Source of the DNA: Amycolatopsis dendrobii
GTDB taxonomy: Bacteria; Actinomycetota; Actinomycetes; Mycobacteriales; Pseudonocardiaceae
Assembly (NCBI RefSeq): GCF_014145675.1
Contig: NZ_JACGZW010000007.1
Coordinates: 124,001-188,000 of the forward strand
Direction: 5' to 3'
Length of the DNA stretch: 64,000 nucleotides
Positions 57,865 through 64,000 of the stretch are shown here, one piece after another; the stretch's first letter is position 1; each line of letters starts with the position of its first letter. Made by a program: the position numbers and the translations under genes. The notes under the pieces were generated by a model. That model had not been told where the DNA came from. It made no database searches and saw only the letters and a list, made by a program, of their open reading frames with translations.

Positions 57865-58284
57865 ATGGCGGTCATGACGGTGGACGAACGAGAGAAGTTC
57901 CTCGCCGAGAAGCGAGTGGGCGTGCTGTCGATCGGCCGGGACGGCGCGGCTCCGCTCGCCGTGCCGGTCTGGTACGACTACGAGCCCGGCGGCGACCTGC
58001 TGATCTGGATGGACCGCGGATCGGCGAAGGACCGCGCGATCGAGGCGGCGGGCCGGCTGAGCCTGACGGTGCAGCAGGAAACCCAGCCGTACAAGTACGT
58101 CACGGTGTCCGGTCCGGTCGTGGACCGGTCCTCGGCGCCGACCGAGGAACAGGCGCTCGCCATCGCCACGCGGTACGCGCCCGAGGCCGAGGCGCGGAAG
58201 TTCGTCGAGGGCTCGCTCACGGAGAATTCGGTGCTGGTGCGGGTGCGCACCGAGCGCTGGCTCTCCAGCGACCACAGCAAGTAA
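57865..58284 (+). CDS. Pyridoxamine-phosphate-oxidase-fold (PPOX) protein
   Basis: 139 residues, split-barrel flavin/F420-binding fold: REKFLAEKRVGVLSIGRDGAAPLAVPVWYDYEPGGDLLIW, then SLTVQQETQPYKYVTVSGPV. Such small actinobacterial proteins are usually F420H2- or FMN-dependent reductases or heme-degrading homologues; the cofactor cannot be decided from sequence. The 3' end is convergent with purQ across a terminator. Confidence 0.82.
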   Translation: MAVMTVDEREKFLAEKRVGVLSIGRDGAAPLAVPVWYDYEPGGDLLIWMDRGSAKDRAIEAAGRLSLTVQQETQPYKYVTVSGPVVDRSSAPTEEQALAIATRYAPEAEARKFVEGSLTENSVLVRVRTERWLSSDHSK

Positions 58285-58287
58285 AAG

Positions 58288-58338
58288 CCGTGAGGGGAAC
58301 CTCGAGGGAATCCGCTTCCCTCAAGGTTCCCCTCACGG
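58288..58338. terminator. Long hairpin between PPOX gene and purQ
   Basis: CCGTGAGGGGAACCT / AGGTTCCCCTCACGG, extended by GAGGGAA / TTCCCTC around a TCCGC loop (one C/A mismatch, about 23 bp). It serves both convergent genes and shares its outer arms with the element at 57524. Confidence 0.85.
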
Positions 58339-58347
58339 ACGTTTGGT

Positions 58348-59025
58348 TCAGGCTTTCACGAGCGCGTCGACCGCGCTGTAGAACATGCCGAGGCCGTCGT
58401 CGGACGGGCCGGTGAGGGCGTCGATCGCGTGCTCCGGGTGCGGCATGAGACCGACCACTCGGCCGTTCTCGCTGGTGACGCCCGCGATGTCGTTGCGGGA
58501 GCCGTTCGGGTTGCCCCCGACATAGCGGAACGCCACCCGGCCCTCCGCCTCCAGCATGTCCACAGTGGACTGCTCGGCGACGTAGCAGCCGTCGTTGTTC
58601 TTGAGCGGAATCAGGATCTCCGCGCCCGCCTCGTAGCGCGTGGTCCACGCGGTGGCGTTGTTGTCCACGCGCAGCCACTGGTCGCGGCATACGAAGTGCA
58701 GGCCGACGTTGCGGATCATCGCGCCGGGAAGCAGACCGGCCTCGCACAGGATCTGGAAGCCGTTGCAGATGCCGAGCACCGGCATGCCCTTGCGCGCGGC
58801 GTCGATGACCGAGGACATCACCGGCGCGTAGCGGGCGATCACGCCGGCGCGCAGGTAGTCGCCATAGGAGAAGCCGCCCGGGACGACGACCGCGTCGACG
58901 CCCTTCAGGTCGTCGTCGGCGTGCCAGAGCGAAACCGCCCCGGCCTCGGCGTAGCGGACCGCGCGGGCGGCGTCGCCGTCGTCGAGCGTGCCCGGGAAAG
59001 TAATGACGCCGATGCGGGCGCTCAC
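58348..59025 (-). CDS. purQ: Phosphoribosylformylglycinamidine synthase glutaminase PurQ
   Basis: 225 residues from the GTG at 59025, which overlaps the purS TGA (GTGA). It is a class I glutaminase: Cys in LGICNGFQ, His and Glu in MPHPEHA. It supplies ammonia from glutamine to PurL within the PurSLQ complex. The open frame extends 24 bases upstream, but the overlap with purS and the family start (ARIGVITFPGTLDD) fix the start. Confidence 0.96.
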   Translation of the reverse strand: MSARIGVITFPGTLDDGDAARAVRYAEAGAVSLWHADDDLKGVDAVVVPGGFSYGDYLRAGVIARYAPVMSSVIDAARKGMPVLGICNGFQILCEAGLLPGAMIRNVGLHFVCRDQWLRVDNNATAWTTRYEAGAEILIPLKNNDGCYVAEQSTVDMLEAEGRVAFRYVGGNPNGSRNDIAGVTSENGRVVGLMPHPEHAIDALTGPSDDGLGMFYSAVDALVKA

Positions 59026-59261
59026 GCCTCCACCCGCCGGATCGTCCACTGCTCGATCACCGGGTTGGCGAGGAAGCCCTCGGCCATCTTGGCCAGCGTC
59101 TCGTCATCGACGTCGTCGTCGACCTCGAGTTCGAAGTGCCGCCCCTGGCGCACGTCGGCGACCCCGGAGAAGCCCAGCCGCGGCAGCGCGCGCGCCACCG
59201 CCTGGCCCTGCGGGTCGAGGATCTCGGGTTTGGGCATGACGTCGACAACGACTCGAGCCAC
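59022..59261 (-). CDS. purS: Phosphoribosylformylglycinamidine synthase subunit PurS
   Basis: 79 residues from a GTG at 59261 with an AAGGAG site upstream. ARVVVDVMPKPEILDPQGQAVARALPRLGF and HFELEVDDDVDDETLAKMAEGFLANPVIE are canonical PurS. It bridges PurL and PurQ. It is co-transcribed with purQ; purL lies about 6.7 kb away with four intact genes on the other strand between. Confidence 0.95.
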   Translation of the reverse strand: MARVVVDVMPKPEILDPQGQAVARALPRLGFSGVADVRQGRHFELEVDDDVDDETLAKMAEGFLANPVIEQWTIRRVEA

Positions 59262-59354
59262 GGCTGGCTGCTCCTTATTTCTGCAGGTCGTGGGTGCACT
59301 TGAAGCGTACTTCACTAGCCTGACCGGCAGACAGACCGGTATCGAGGGGGAGAC

Positions 59355-60230
59355 ATGAACCACCCGCCGCAGGGCCCATACCCGCAGCAGGGTCCTGTTC
59401 CGCCGCGCGGGCCGCGGCCTGGGCAGTTCCAGCAGCAGTACCCGCCGTCTTTCGGGCACTACCCGCAGCCGCCGAAGAAGAAGTCGAAGGCCGGGCTGTG
59501 GATCTCGCTCGGCGCGGCGGTCGTGGTGCTCGGCGGCGCGGTCGCGTTCACCGGCTGGGTGACGCCGGGGTTCTTCAAGGAGAAGCTGGACACGACGTCG
59601 CGGGGCACGCCGGAGCAGACGGCCCAGTCGGTCGCGAACTCGATCACCGAGCAGACCGGGCTGGATCGGCTGTGGTGCAAGATCCGGTCGAAGCGGACCT
59701 ACACCGCCGACGAGTTCTTCCGGAACGCGAGGGGCGAGGCGAAGATCAGCAATCCGGTGCATCCGACCGGCCAGCAGGAGCGCGCGGCCACGATCACCGC
59801 GGGCGACCTGACCTACGGCATCGCGATCATCCCGGACGGCAACGGGTGGTGCGTGCGCGACGCCAAGTCGGGCGGCGAACCGGCGCCGCTGGCCAGCCTG
59901 TCGACCGATCCGAAGCCGCGTCCCCAGGTCAAGGACGGAACGGACGCCGCGACGAAGTTCATCGACGCGGTCAACGCGCGCGACATCCCGGCGGCGTTGT
60001 CCGTCATGTGCCGGGACGCGCCGGACACCACCCGCAGCGGCACCCAGCAGTGGATCTACGGCGAAACGAAGCTGACCGTTCGCAAGACGGACGTGCTGCG
60101 GACCGCGGGCCGGACCATCGTGCACGTCGACGCCAAGGTCGACGGCACCTCCAGCGAGGGCCGGGTGGAGACCGACGACGACGCGGCGGACGGCGCGTGC
60201 GTCACCTCCTTCGACCCCACTTCCGACTGA
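59355..60230 (+). CDS. Pro/Gln-rich single-TM protein, paralogue of 47752
   Basis: 291 residues. A Pro/Gln-rich cytoplasmic N-terminus (about 40 residues) and a TM helix (about 47-68, GLWISLGAAVVVLGGAVAFTGW) are followed by VTPGFFKEK, matching the PGFF junction of 47752. The extracellular region holds two weakly similar halves (NSITEQTGLDRLWCK and ATKFIDAVNARDIPAALSVMC) reminiscent of the C-terminal domain of 47752. Divergent from purS. Function unknown. Confidence 0.72.
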   Translation: MNHPPQGPYPQQGPVPPRGPRPGQFQQQYPPSFGHYPQPPKKKSKAGLWISLGAAVVVLGGAVAFTGWVTPGFFKEKLDTTSRGTPEQTAQSVANSITEQTGLDRLWCKIRSKRTYTADEFFRNARGEAKISNPVHPTGQQERAATITAGDLTYGIAIIPDGNGWCVRDAKSGGEPAPLASLSTDPKPRPQVKDGTDAATKFIDAVNARDIPAALSVMCRDAPDTTRSGTQQWIYGETKLTVRKTDVLRTAGRTIVHVDAKVDGTSSEGRVETDDDAADGACVTSFDPTSD

Positions 60231-60312
60231 TCGGTTTTCCGGGGACTTGCGCGTAGCGTGACCTGCGCCATGATGTGTCGTTGACAGGGTGTCAACACCA
60301 CCGGGAGGCAGC

Positions 60313-61893
60313 GTGCCAGAGCAGGACTCCTTCGACTACGTGATCGTCGGCGCGGGCAGCGCGGGCTGTGTGCTGGCGAACCGGCTGAGCGAGGACCCGT
60401 CCGCGCGGGTGCTGCTGCTCGAGGCGGGCGGCGAGGACACCGCGGACGAGGTCCGGATCCCGGCGGCGTTCGCGTCGCTGTTCAAGACGAAGTGGGACTG
60501 GAACTACGAGACCGTCGAGCAGAAACACACCGGCAAGAAGGAGTACTGGCCGCGCGGCCGGATGCTCGGCGGCTGCTCGTCGATCAACGCGATGATCTAC
60601 ATCCGCGGCAACCGCGCCGACTACGACGGCTGGCGCGATGCGCACGGAGCCACCGGCTGGGGCTGGGACGACGTGCTGCCGTACTTCAAACGCGCCGAGG
60701 GCAACCAGCGCCTCGGCGGCCCGCTGCACGGCACGGACGGCCCGCTGCACGTCGAGGACCGGCGGTTCACCCACGAGCTGTCGCACGCGTGGGTGGACAG
60801 CGCCGTCGCGTGGGGGCTCAAGCACACCGACGACTTCAACGGCGAATCGCAGGAGGGGGCCGGGCTCTACCAGGTCACTTGCAAGCGCGGCCGCCGCTGG
60901 TCCACGGCGGACGCCTACCTGCGGCCCGCTTTGTCGCGGCCGAACCTGACCGTGCGGACGAACGCGCAGGTCACGCAGGTGGTCTTCGAGGGCACTCGCG
61001 CGGTCGGAGTGTCCTACCTGGACAAAGGCGTGCCGACGACGGTCCGGGCGGACGCCGAAGTGCTGCTGTCCGGCGGTGCGATCAACTCGCCGCAGTTGCT
61101 GATGCTGTCCGGCGTCGGACCGGCCGAGCATCTGCGCGAGCTAGGCATCGATGTGGTCGCCGCGCTGCCGGGCGTCGGCGACAACCTGCACGATCACCCG
61201 GCGGTCGGCGTGATCTGGTCGACGAAGGGCACCACCGACATCGCGGACTCCGCGACGCCTGCCGGACTGGTGCGCTACCAGCTGACCAAACGCGGCCCGC
61301 TCGCGTCGAACATCGGCGAGGCAGGCGCGTTCTACTCGACCCGCGACGGACTGGCCGCGCCGGACATGCAGATCCACGTGGCCCCGACGTTGTTCTACGA
61401 CAACGGAATGCGCGAACCGACGTGTCCCGGCTTCACCTCGGCGGCCACGCTGGTCGACGTCGCGAGCCGCGGCCGGCTGCGGTTGAAGTCGGCGAATCCG
61501 TTGTGGAAGCCGGAAATCGACCCGGCTTACTACGCGGAGTCGATCGATCTGGAGTCGGTGAAGTCCGCCTTGCGATCGCTGATCGAGATCGGCCGGTCAG
61601 GTCCGTTGGCGAAGTTCCTGGACCGGCCGTTCTTGCCTGCGACGCATGAGCTGTCGGACGAGGCGTTGACCGAGCATGTCCGGGAGAACACGCAGACGCT
61701 GTATCACCCGGTCGGCACGTGCGCGATGGGCAGTGGCGAGCACGCGGTCGTCGACCCGGATCTGAAGGTGCGCGGGGTTTCGGGGCTGCGGGTGGTGGAC
61801 GCTTCGGTGATGCCGGTGGTGCCGCGCGGGAACACGAACGCGCCGACGATCATGGTGGCGGAGAAGGCGGCGGACCTGATCCGGGCTCGATGA
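60313..61893 (+). CDS. GMC-family FAD oxidoreductase (choline-dehydrogenase-like)
   Basis: 526 residues from a GTG with GGGAGG upstream. FAD-binding VIVGAGSAGCVLANRLSEDP is at the N-terminus, then the GMC signature WPRGRMLGGCSSINAMIYIRG, and the active-site HPVGTCAMG and VPRGNTNAPTIMVAEKAADLI near the end. It oxidises an alcohol such as choline or a longer alkanol; the substrate is not determined. The stop overlaps the methyltransferase start. Confidence 0.92.
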   Translation: MPEQDSFDYVIVGAGSAGCVLANRLSEDPSARVLLLEAGGEDTADEVRIPAAFASLFKTKWDWNYETVEQKHTGKKEYWPRGRMLGGCSSINAMIYIRGNRADYDGWRDAHGATGWGWDDVLPYFKRAEGNQRLGGPLHGTDGPLHVEDRRFTHELSHAWVDSAVAWGLKHTDDFNGESQEGAGLYQVTCKRGRRWSTADAYLRPALSRPNLTVRTNAQVTQVVFEGTRAVGVSYLDKGVPTTVRADAEVLLSGGAINSPQLLMLSGVGPAEHLRELGIDVVAALPGVGDNLHDHPAVGVIWSTKGTTDIADSATPAGLVRYQLTKRGPLASNIGEAGAFYSTRDGLAAPDMQIHVAPTLFYDNGMREPTCPGFTSAATLVDVASRGRLRLKSANPLWKPEIDPAYYAESIDLESVKSALRSLIEIGRSGPLAKFLDRPFLPATHELSDEALTEHVRENTQTLYHPVGTCAMGSGEHAVVDPDLKVRGVSGLRVVDASVMPVVPRGNTNAPTIMVAEKAADLIRAR

Positions 61894-62702
61894 CCGCTCT
61901 GTCAACCTGGCGGGATCTCCTTGCCGCCTGGGCGATTCCGGAAACCGTGCACCCTCCGGAATCGCCTTGGGTCCTCCCGCGTGAGGTGTTCCTGCGGCGT
62001 GCCGACCGGCAGATCGCCGCGCCGATCGGGGCGACTCACCAACTGGCTGCCGAGGCGTTGCAGGAGCCGGGCACGGTGCTCGACATCGGCGCGGCGGCCG
62101 GGGCGGCGAGTCTGCCCCTGGTCGGCCGGTCGAACGTCACCGCGGTGACAGCGGTGGACACCGACGACGAGTTGCTCGCGGCGTTCGCCGAGCGGGCCGC
62201 GGGCGTGGAGCATCGGCTGCTGTCCGGCCGGTGGCCCGATCTCGCCGACGAAGCCGGTGCGGCGGACGTTGTCGTGTGCGGGAACGTGGTTTACAACGTG
62301 CCCGACCTGGCCCCGTTCGCCGCGGCGCTCACTGCGGCGGCGCGGCGGCGGGTGGTGGTCGAGACGGCCGCGCGGCATCCGTTGACGGAGCTTAATCCGT
62401 TGTGGCAACGGTTTCACGGCATTGAACGACCGGAGGGGCCGACTGCCGCGGACTGTCTCGCGGCGCTCGCGGAAGCGGGGATCGAGCCGGAAGTCGTGGA
62501 ATGGCGGCGGCCGCCGGAGCCGGAGTACGCGGAATTCGCGACCATGGCGGACGTCGTCCGGCGGCGGTTGTGCTTGCCTGCCGACGCGGCCGCAGACGTC
62601 GAGCGGGCGTTGGCGGACCTGGGGGTTGACCCGGAAATGCCGCCCGATCTCGGATCCTCCGGCCGGGATCTGGTGACCCTGACATGGCCCGGTTCCGCTT
62701 AA
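61890..62702 (+). CDS. Class I SAM-dependent methyltransferase-like protein
   Basis: 270 residues from the ATG at 61890, overlapping the GMC gene (ATGA). Motif I is VLDIGAAAGAASLPL (about 70-84), and DVVVCGNVVYNVPDLAPF is the motif IV region. It is translationally coupled to the oxidoreductase, so both may modify one substrate. The 3' end overlaps the convergent GT87 gene by 4 bases. Confidence 0.82.
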   Translation: MTALSTWRDLLAAWAIPETVHPPESPWVLPREVFLRRADRQIAAPIGATHQLAAEALQEPGTVLDIGAAAGAASLPLVGRSNVTAVTAVDTDDELLAAFAERAAGVEHRLLSGRWPDLADEAGAADVVVCGNVVYNVPDLAPFAAALTAAARRRVVVETAARHPLTELNPLWQRFHGIERPEGPTAADCLAALAEAGIEPEVVEWRRPPEPEYAEFATMADVVRRRLCLPADAAADVERALADLGVDPEMPPDLGSSGRDLVTLTWPGSA

Positions 62703-63883
62703 CGGACCCGTTCCAGCGCGGGGACACGGGCGAACTGCATTGCGAAGAGCTGCCAGGCAAGGAAACCCAAGCCGAGGAGGACGTAGGCGTCGCCGACGAG
62801 GTGCTGCCACGGTTCCCACGCGAGTTCCCTCATCCCGCTGGAGGGCACGAAGGTGTGCGGCGCGGCGATGAAGACCGCCGCGCCCGCCGCCAACGCCGCG
62901 CCGGCGCGAAGTGTGCGGACGCGGGCGGCGAGGATGAGCATTGCGGGCACGACCCAGACCCAGTGGTGCGACCAGGAAATCGGGGACAGGACGAGCACCG
63001 CCGCCGCGTTGACGACGAAGCCGAGCGAACTGTCGACGCGCCGCATGACCAGTACGGCGGCGACCAGGACGAACGCGGACAACGACAGCCACAGCAGGTC
63101 GTGGGCCCGCGGCAGCAGCGCGAGGCGGTTGAGGGCGCCTTGGATGGTCTGGTTGGTCGCGTAGGGCGAGCCGCTGAAGCCGTCGGCGCCGGTGAGTCCG
63201 CCGCCGAAGAAGTACTCGACGGACGCGTGCGGGGCGACCAGGAAGCCGAGCAAAGTCGTCCCGGCACCGGTGAGCAGTGCGTTGCGGGCGGCGCGGAAAT
63301 CCTTGGCGATCAGGAAGAACAACAGGAAACCGGCGGGTGTCACTTTGATCGCGGCGGCCAGGCCGACGAGTATTCCGCGCGGCCAGCGCGGGTTGGGCGC
63401 CAGGCAATCCACGCCGACCAGGGCCATCAGGACGAGGTTGATCTGTCCGAAGCCGATAGTCGAGCGCACGGGCTCGAAGGCAAGTGCCGCAACGGTCAAC
63501 GCGGAGGCAGTGAGCACCGCGGACCGGCGATTCCAGTCGCGCCACAGGCGGCGGACCGTGGTGTACAAGACGATCCAGAGCGACGCGGCGGAGAGGAGGT
63601 CGAGCAGAACTGACGCGACCGGCAGCGGCGGGAGCGCCAGGGCGGAGAAGAGCATCGCGGCGAAGGGCGGGTAGATGAACGGCAGCATGGACCCGGCCGT
63701 GGTGGTCGGGAGCGGACCGTACAGGTCGCCGCCACGGACGGCGGCATCCGCTCCGAAGCGGTAAACCTGCAAGTCAACCGGGTTGAAGCTGCTGATGACG
63801 GCCGCTGCGCCCGCGACGAGGGCTACCGCGCCGAGTGCGGACGACCAGGCGAGGATCCGCCCGGCCTTTCCTTGAAACCACAT
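62699..63883 (-). CDS. GT87-family (DUF2029) polyprenol-dependent glycosyltransferase
   Basis: 394 residues with about 10 TM helices. SSFNPVDLQVYRFGADAAVRGGDLYG near the N-terminus carries the acidic residues of GT-C enzymes, and LPFIYPPFAAMLFSAL and WSHHWVWVVPAMLILAARV are typical of GT87. Members add mannose or arabinose to envelope lipoglycans (PimE and AftC-like) from polyprenyl-phosphate donors. The exact donor and acceptor are unknown. TACAAT ends 10 bases before the ATG. Confidence 0.88.
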   Translation of the reverse strand: MWFQGKAGRILAWSSALGAVALVAGAAAVISSFNPVDLQVYRFGADAAVRGGDLYGPLPTTTAGSMLPFIYPPFAAMLFSALALPPLPVASVLLDLLSAASLWIVLYTTVRRLWRDWNRRSAVLTASALTVAALAFEPVRSTIGFGQINLVLMALVGVDCLAPNPRWPRGILVGLAAAIKVTPAGFLLFFLIAKDFRAARNALLTGAGTTLLGFLVAPHASVEYFFGGGLTGADGFSGSPYATNQTIQGALNRLALLPRAHDLLWLSLSAFVLVAAVLVMRRVDSSLGFVVNAAAVLVLSPISWSHHWVWVVPAMLILAARVRTLRAGAALAAGAAVFIAAPHTFVPSSGMRELAWEPWQHLVGDAYVLLGLGFLAWQLFAMQFARVPALERVR

Positions 63884-63981
63884 ACGGGCGGCGATTGTAG
63901 CTGCCTGCGCAACAAGCGGGCGGACTGTTCCGGATGACCGTTTTCACGGAATTGTCGTACCCCGTCGTTACAGTCGGCCCC

Positions 63982-64000
63982 ATGAGCACCTCCCTCTACT
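63982..64000 (+). CDS. First codons of a gene leaving the window
   Basis: ATG followed by five complete codons (MSTSLY) runs to the window edge. TACAGT at 63969-63974 ends 7 bases upstream, the same spacing as other leaderless starts here. Nothing more can be said. Confidence 0.5.

Noticed and set aside
1..64000. Insertion sequences, prophage, CRISPR array, tRNA or rRNA genes
   Set aside because: No transposase, integrase, phage or cas-like proteins and no regular direct-repeat/spacer pattern were seen; no tRNA-like cloverleaf was recognised by eye, which is not an exhaustive search.

Overview
The window is high-GC chromosomal DNA of a mycolata-type actinomycete. It encodes mycothiol synthase, an actinobacterial GlnR, an LCP cell-wall ligase, split PurS/PurQ/PurL and many GTG starts. 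Several genes have a TANNNT -10 box 6-8 bases before the start codon, as in leaderless transcripts. From memory, the gene order dus - LCP - phoU/pst - mshD - glnR - LmeA - thioredoxin - sulfurtransferase - DUF1416 - nitrobindin - pabC - ygfZ - DUF3073 - purM - purF - sterol-carrier - purL follows the Mycobacterium tuberculosis Rv0803-Rv0823 block. The inserted genes (RsiG, asparaginase, B12-type ECF transporter, GH25 lysozymes) and the short palindromic repeats suggest a Pseudonocardiales member, probably Amycolatopsis. That genus call is an inference. No insertion sequence, prophage, CRISPR array, tRNA or rRNA was recognised.

Layout. 1-7000: the start of a DUF2339 membrane protein (runs off the left edge), DusB, a decayed DUF2306 gene, Hsp20, an epoxide-hydrolase-like enzyme, IPP isomerase and a GGDEF protein. 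7237-18365: a giant LCP protein, then the phosphate block, with phoU facing the pstSCAB operon across a shared terminator and PHO boxes in front of both phoU and pstS, followed by mshD and glnR. 18541-26000: a lipid-binding LmeA-like protein, a membrane thioredoxin, and a sulfur operon preceded by a short Cys-containing leader peptide. Then come an MFS pump behind a SoxR/MerR-type operator, a 32-residue membrane protein, nitrobindin, PxpB/PxpC and a ParB-like protein.

26008-32707: divergent pabC and ygfZ, the latter in an operon with an RsiG-like c-di-GMP-binding anti-sigma factor and an asparaginase; then DUF3073, hydroxyacyl-CoA dehydrogenase and a hydrolase. 32700-36915: a four-gene ECF vitamin transporter operon behind a cobalamin riboswitch. 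36983-45590: oxidoreductase, GNAT, ArfB, purM-purF, an XRE/DUF397 regulatory pair behind TGCA-rich operators, a sterol-carrier protein and a type VII secretion-associated protein. 45692-50219: two GH25 lysozymes, a Pro/Gln-rich membrane protein, a pentapeptide-repeat-like protein and a nitroreductase. 50256-59261: purL, and further on purQ-purS, on the minus strand; between them lie an asymmetric heterodimeric ABC exporter, a beta-propeller protein, a broken copy of the exporter's 3' end and a PPOX-fold protein. 59355-64000: a second Pro/Gln-rich membrane protein, a GMC oxidoreductase with a methyltransferase, a GT87 glycosyltransferase, and the first codons of a gene leaving the window.

Themes. 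Phosphate and nitrogen control sit together (Pho boxes, PhoU, Pst, GlnR). Cyclic-di-GMP appears twice (GGDEF enzyme and RsiG). Four regulatory RNA or DNA signals are well supported by sequence: the cobalamin riboswitch, the Cys leader peptide, the SoxR-type operator and the PHO boxes. At least five gene ends carry strong palindromes, falling into at least three repeat types.
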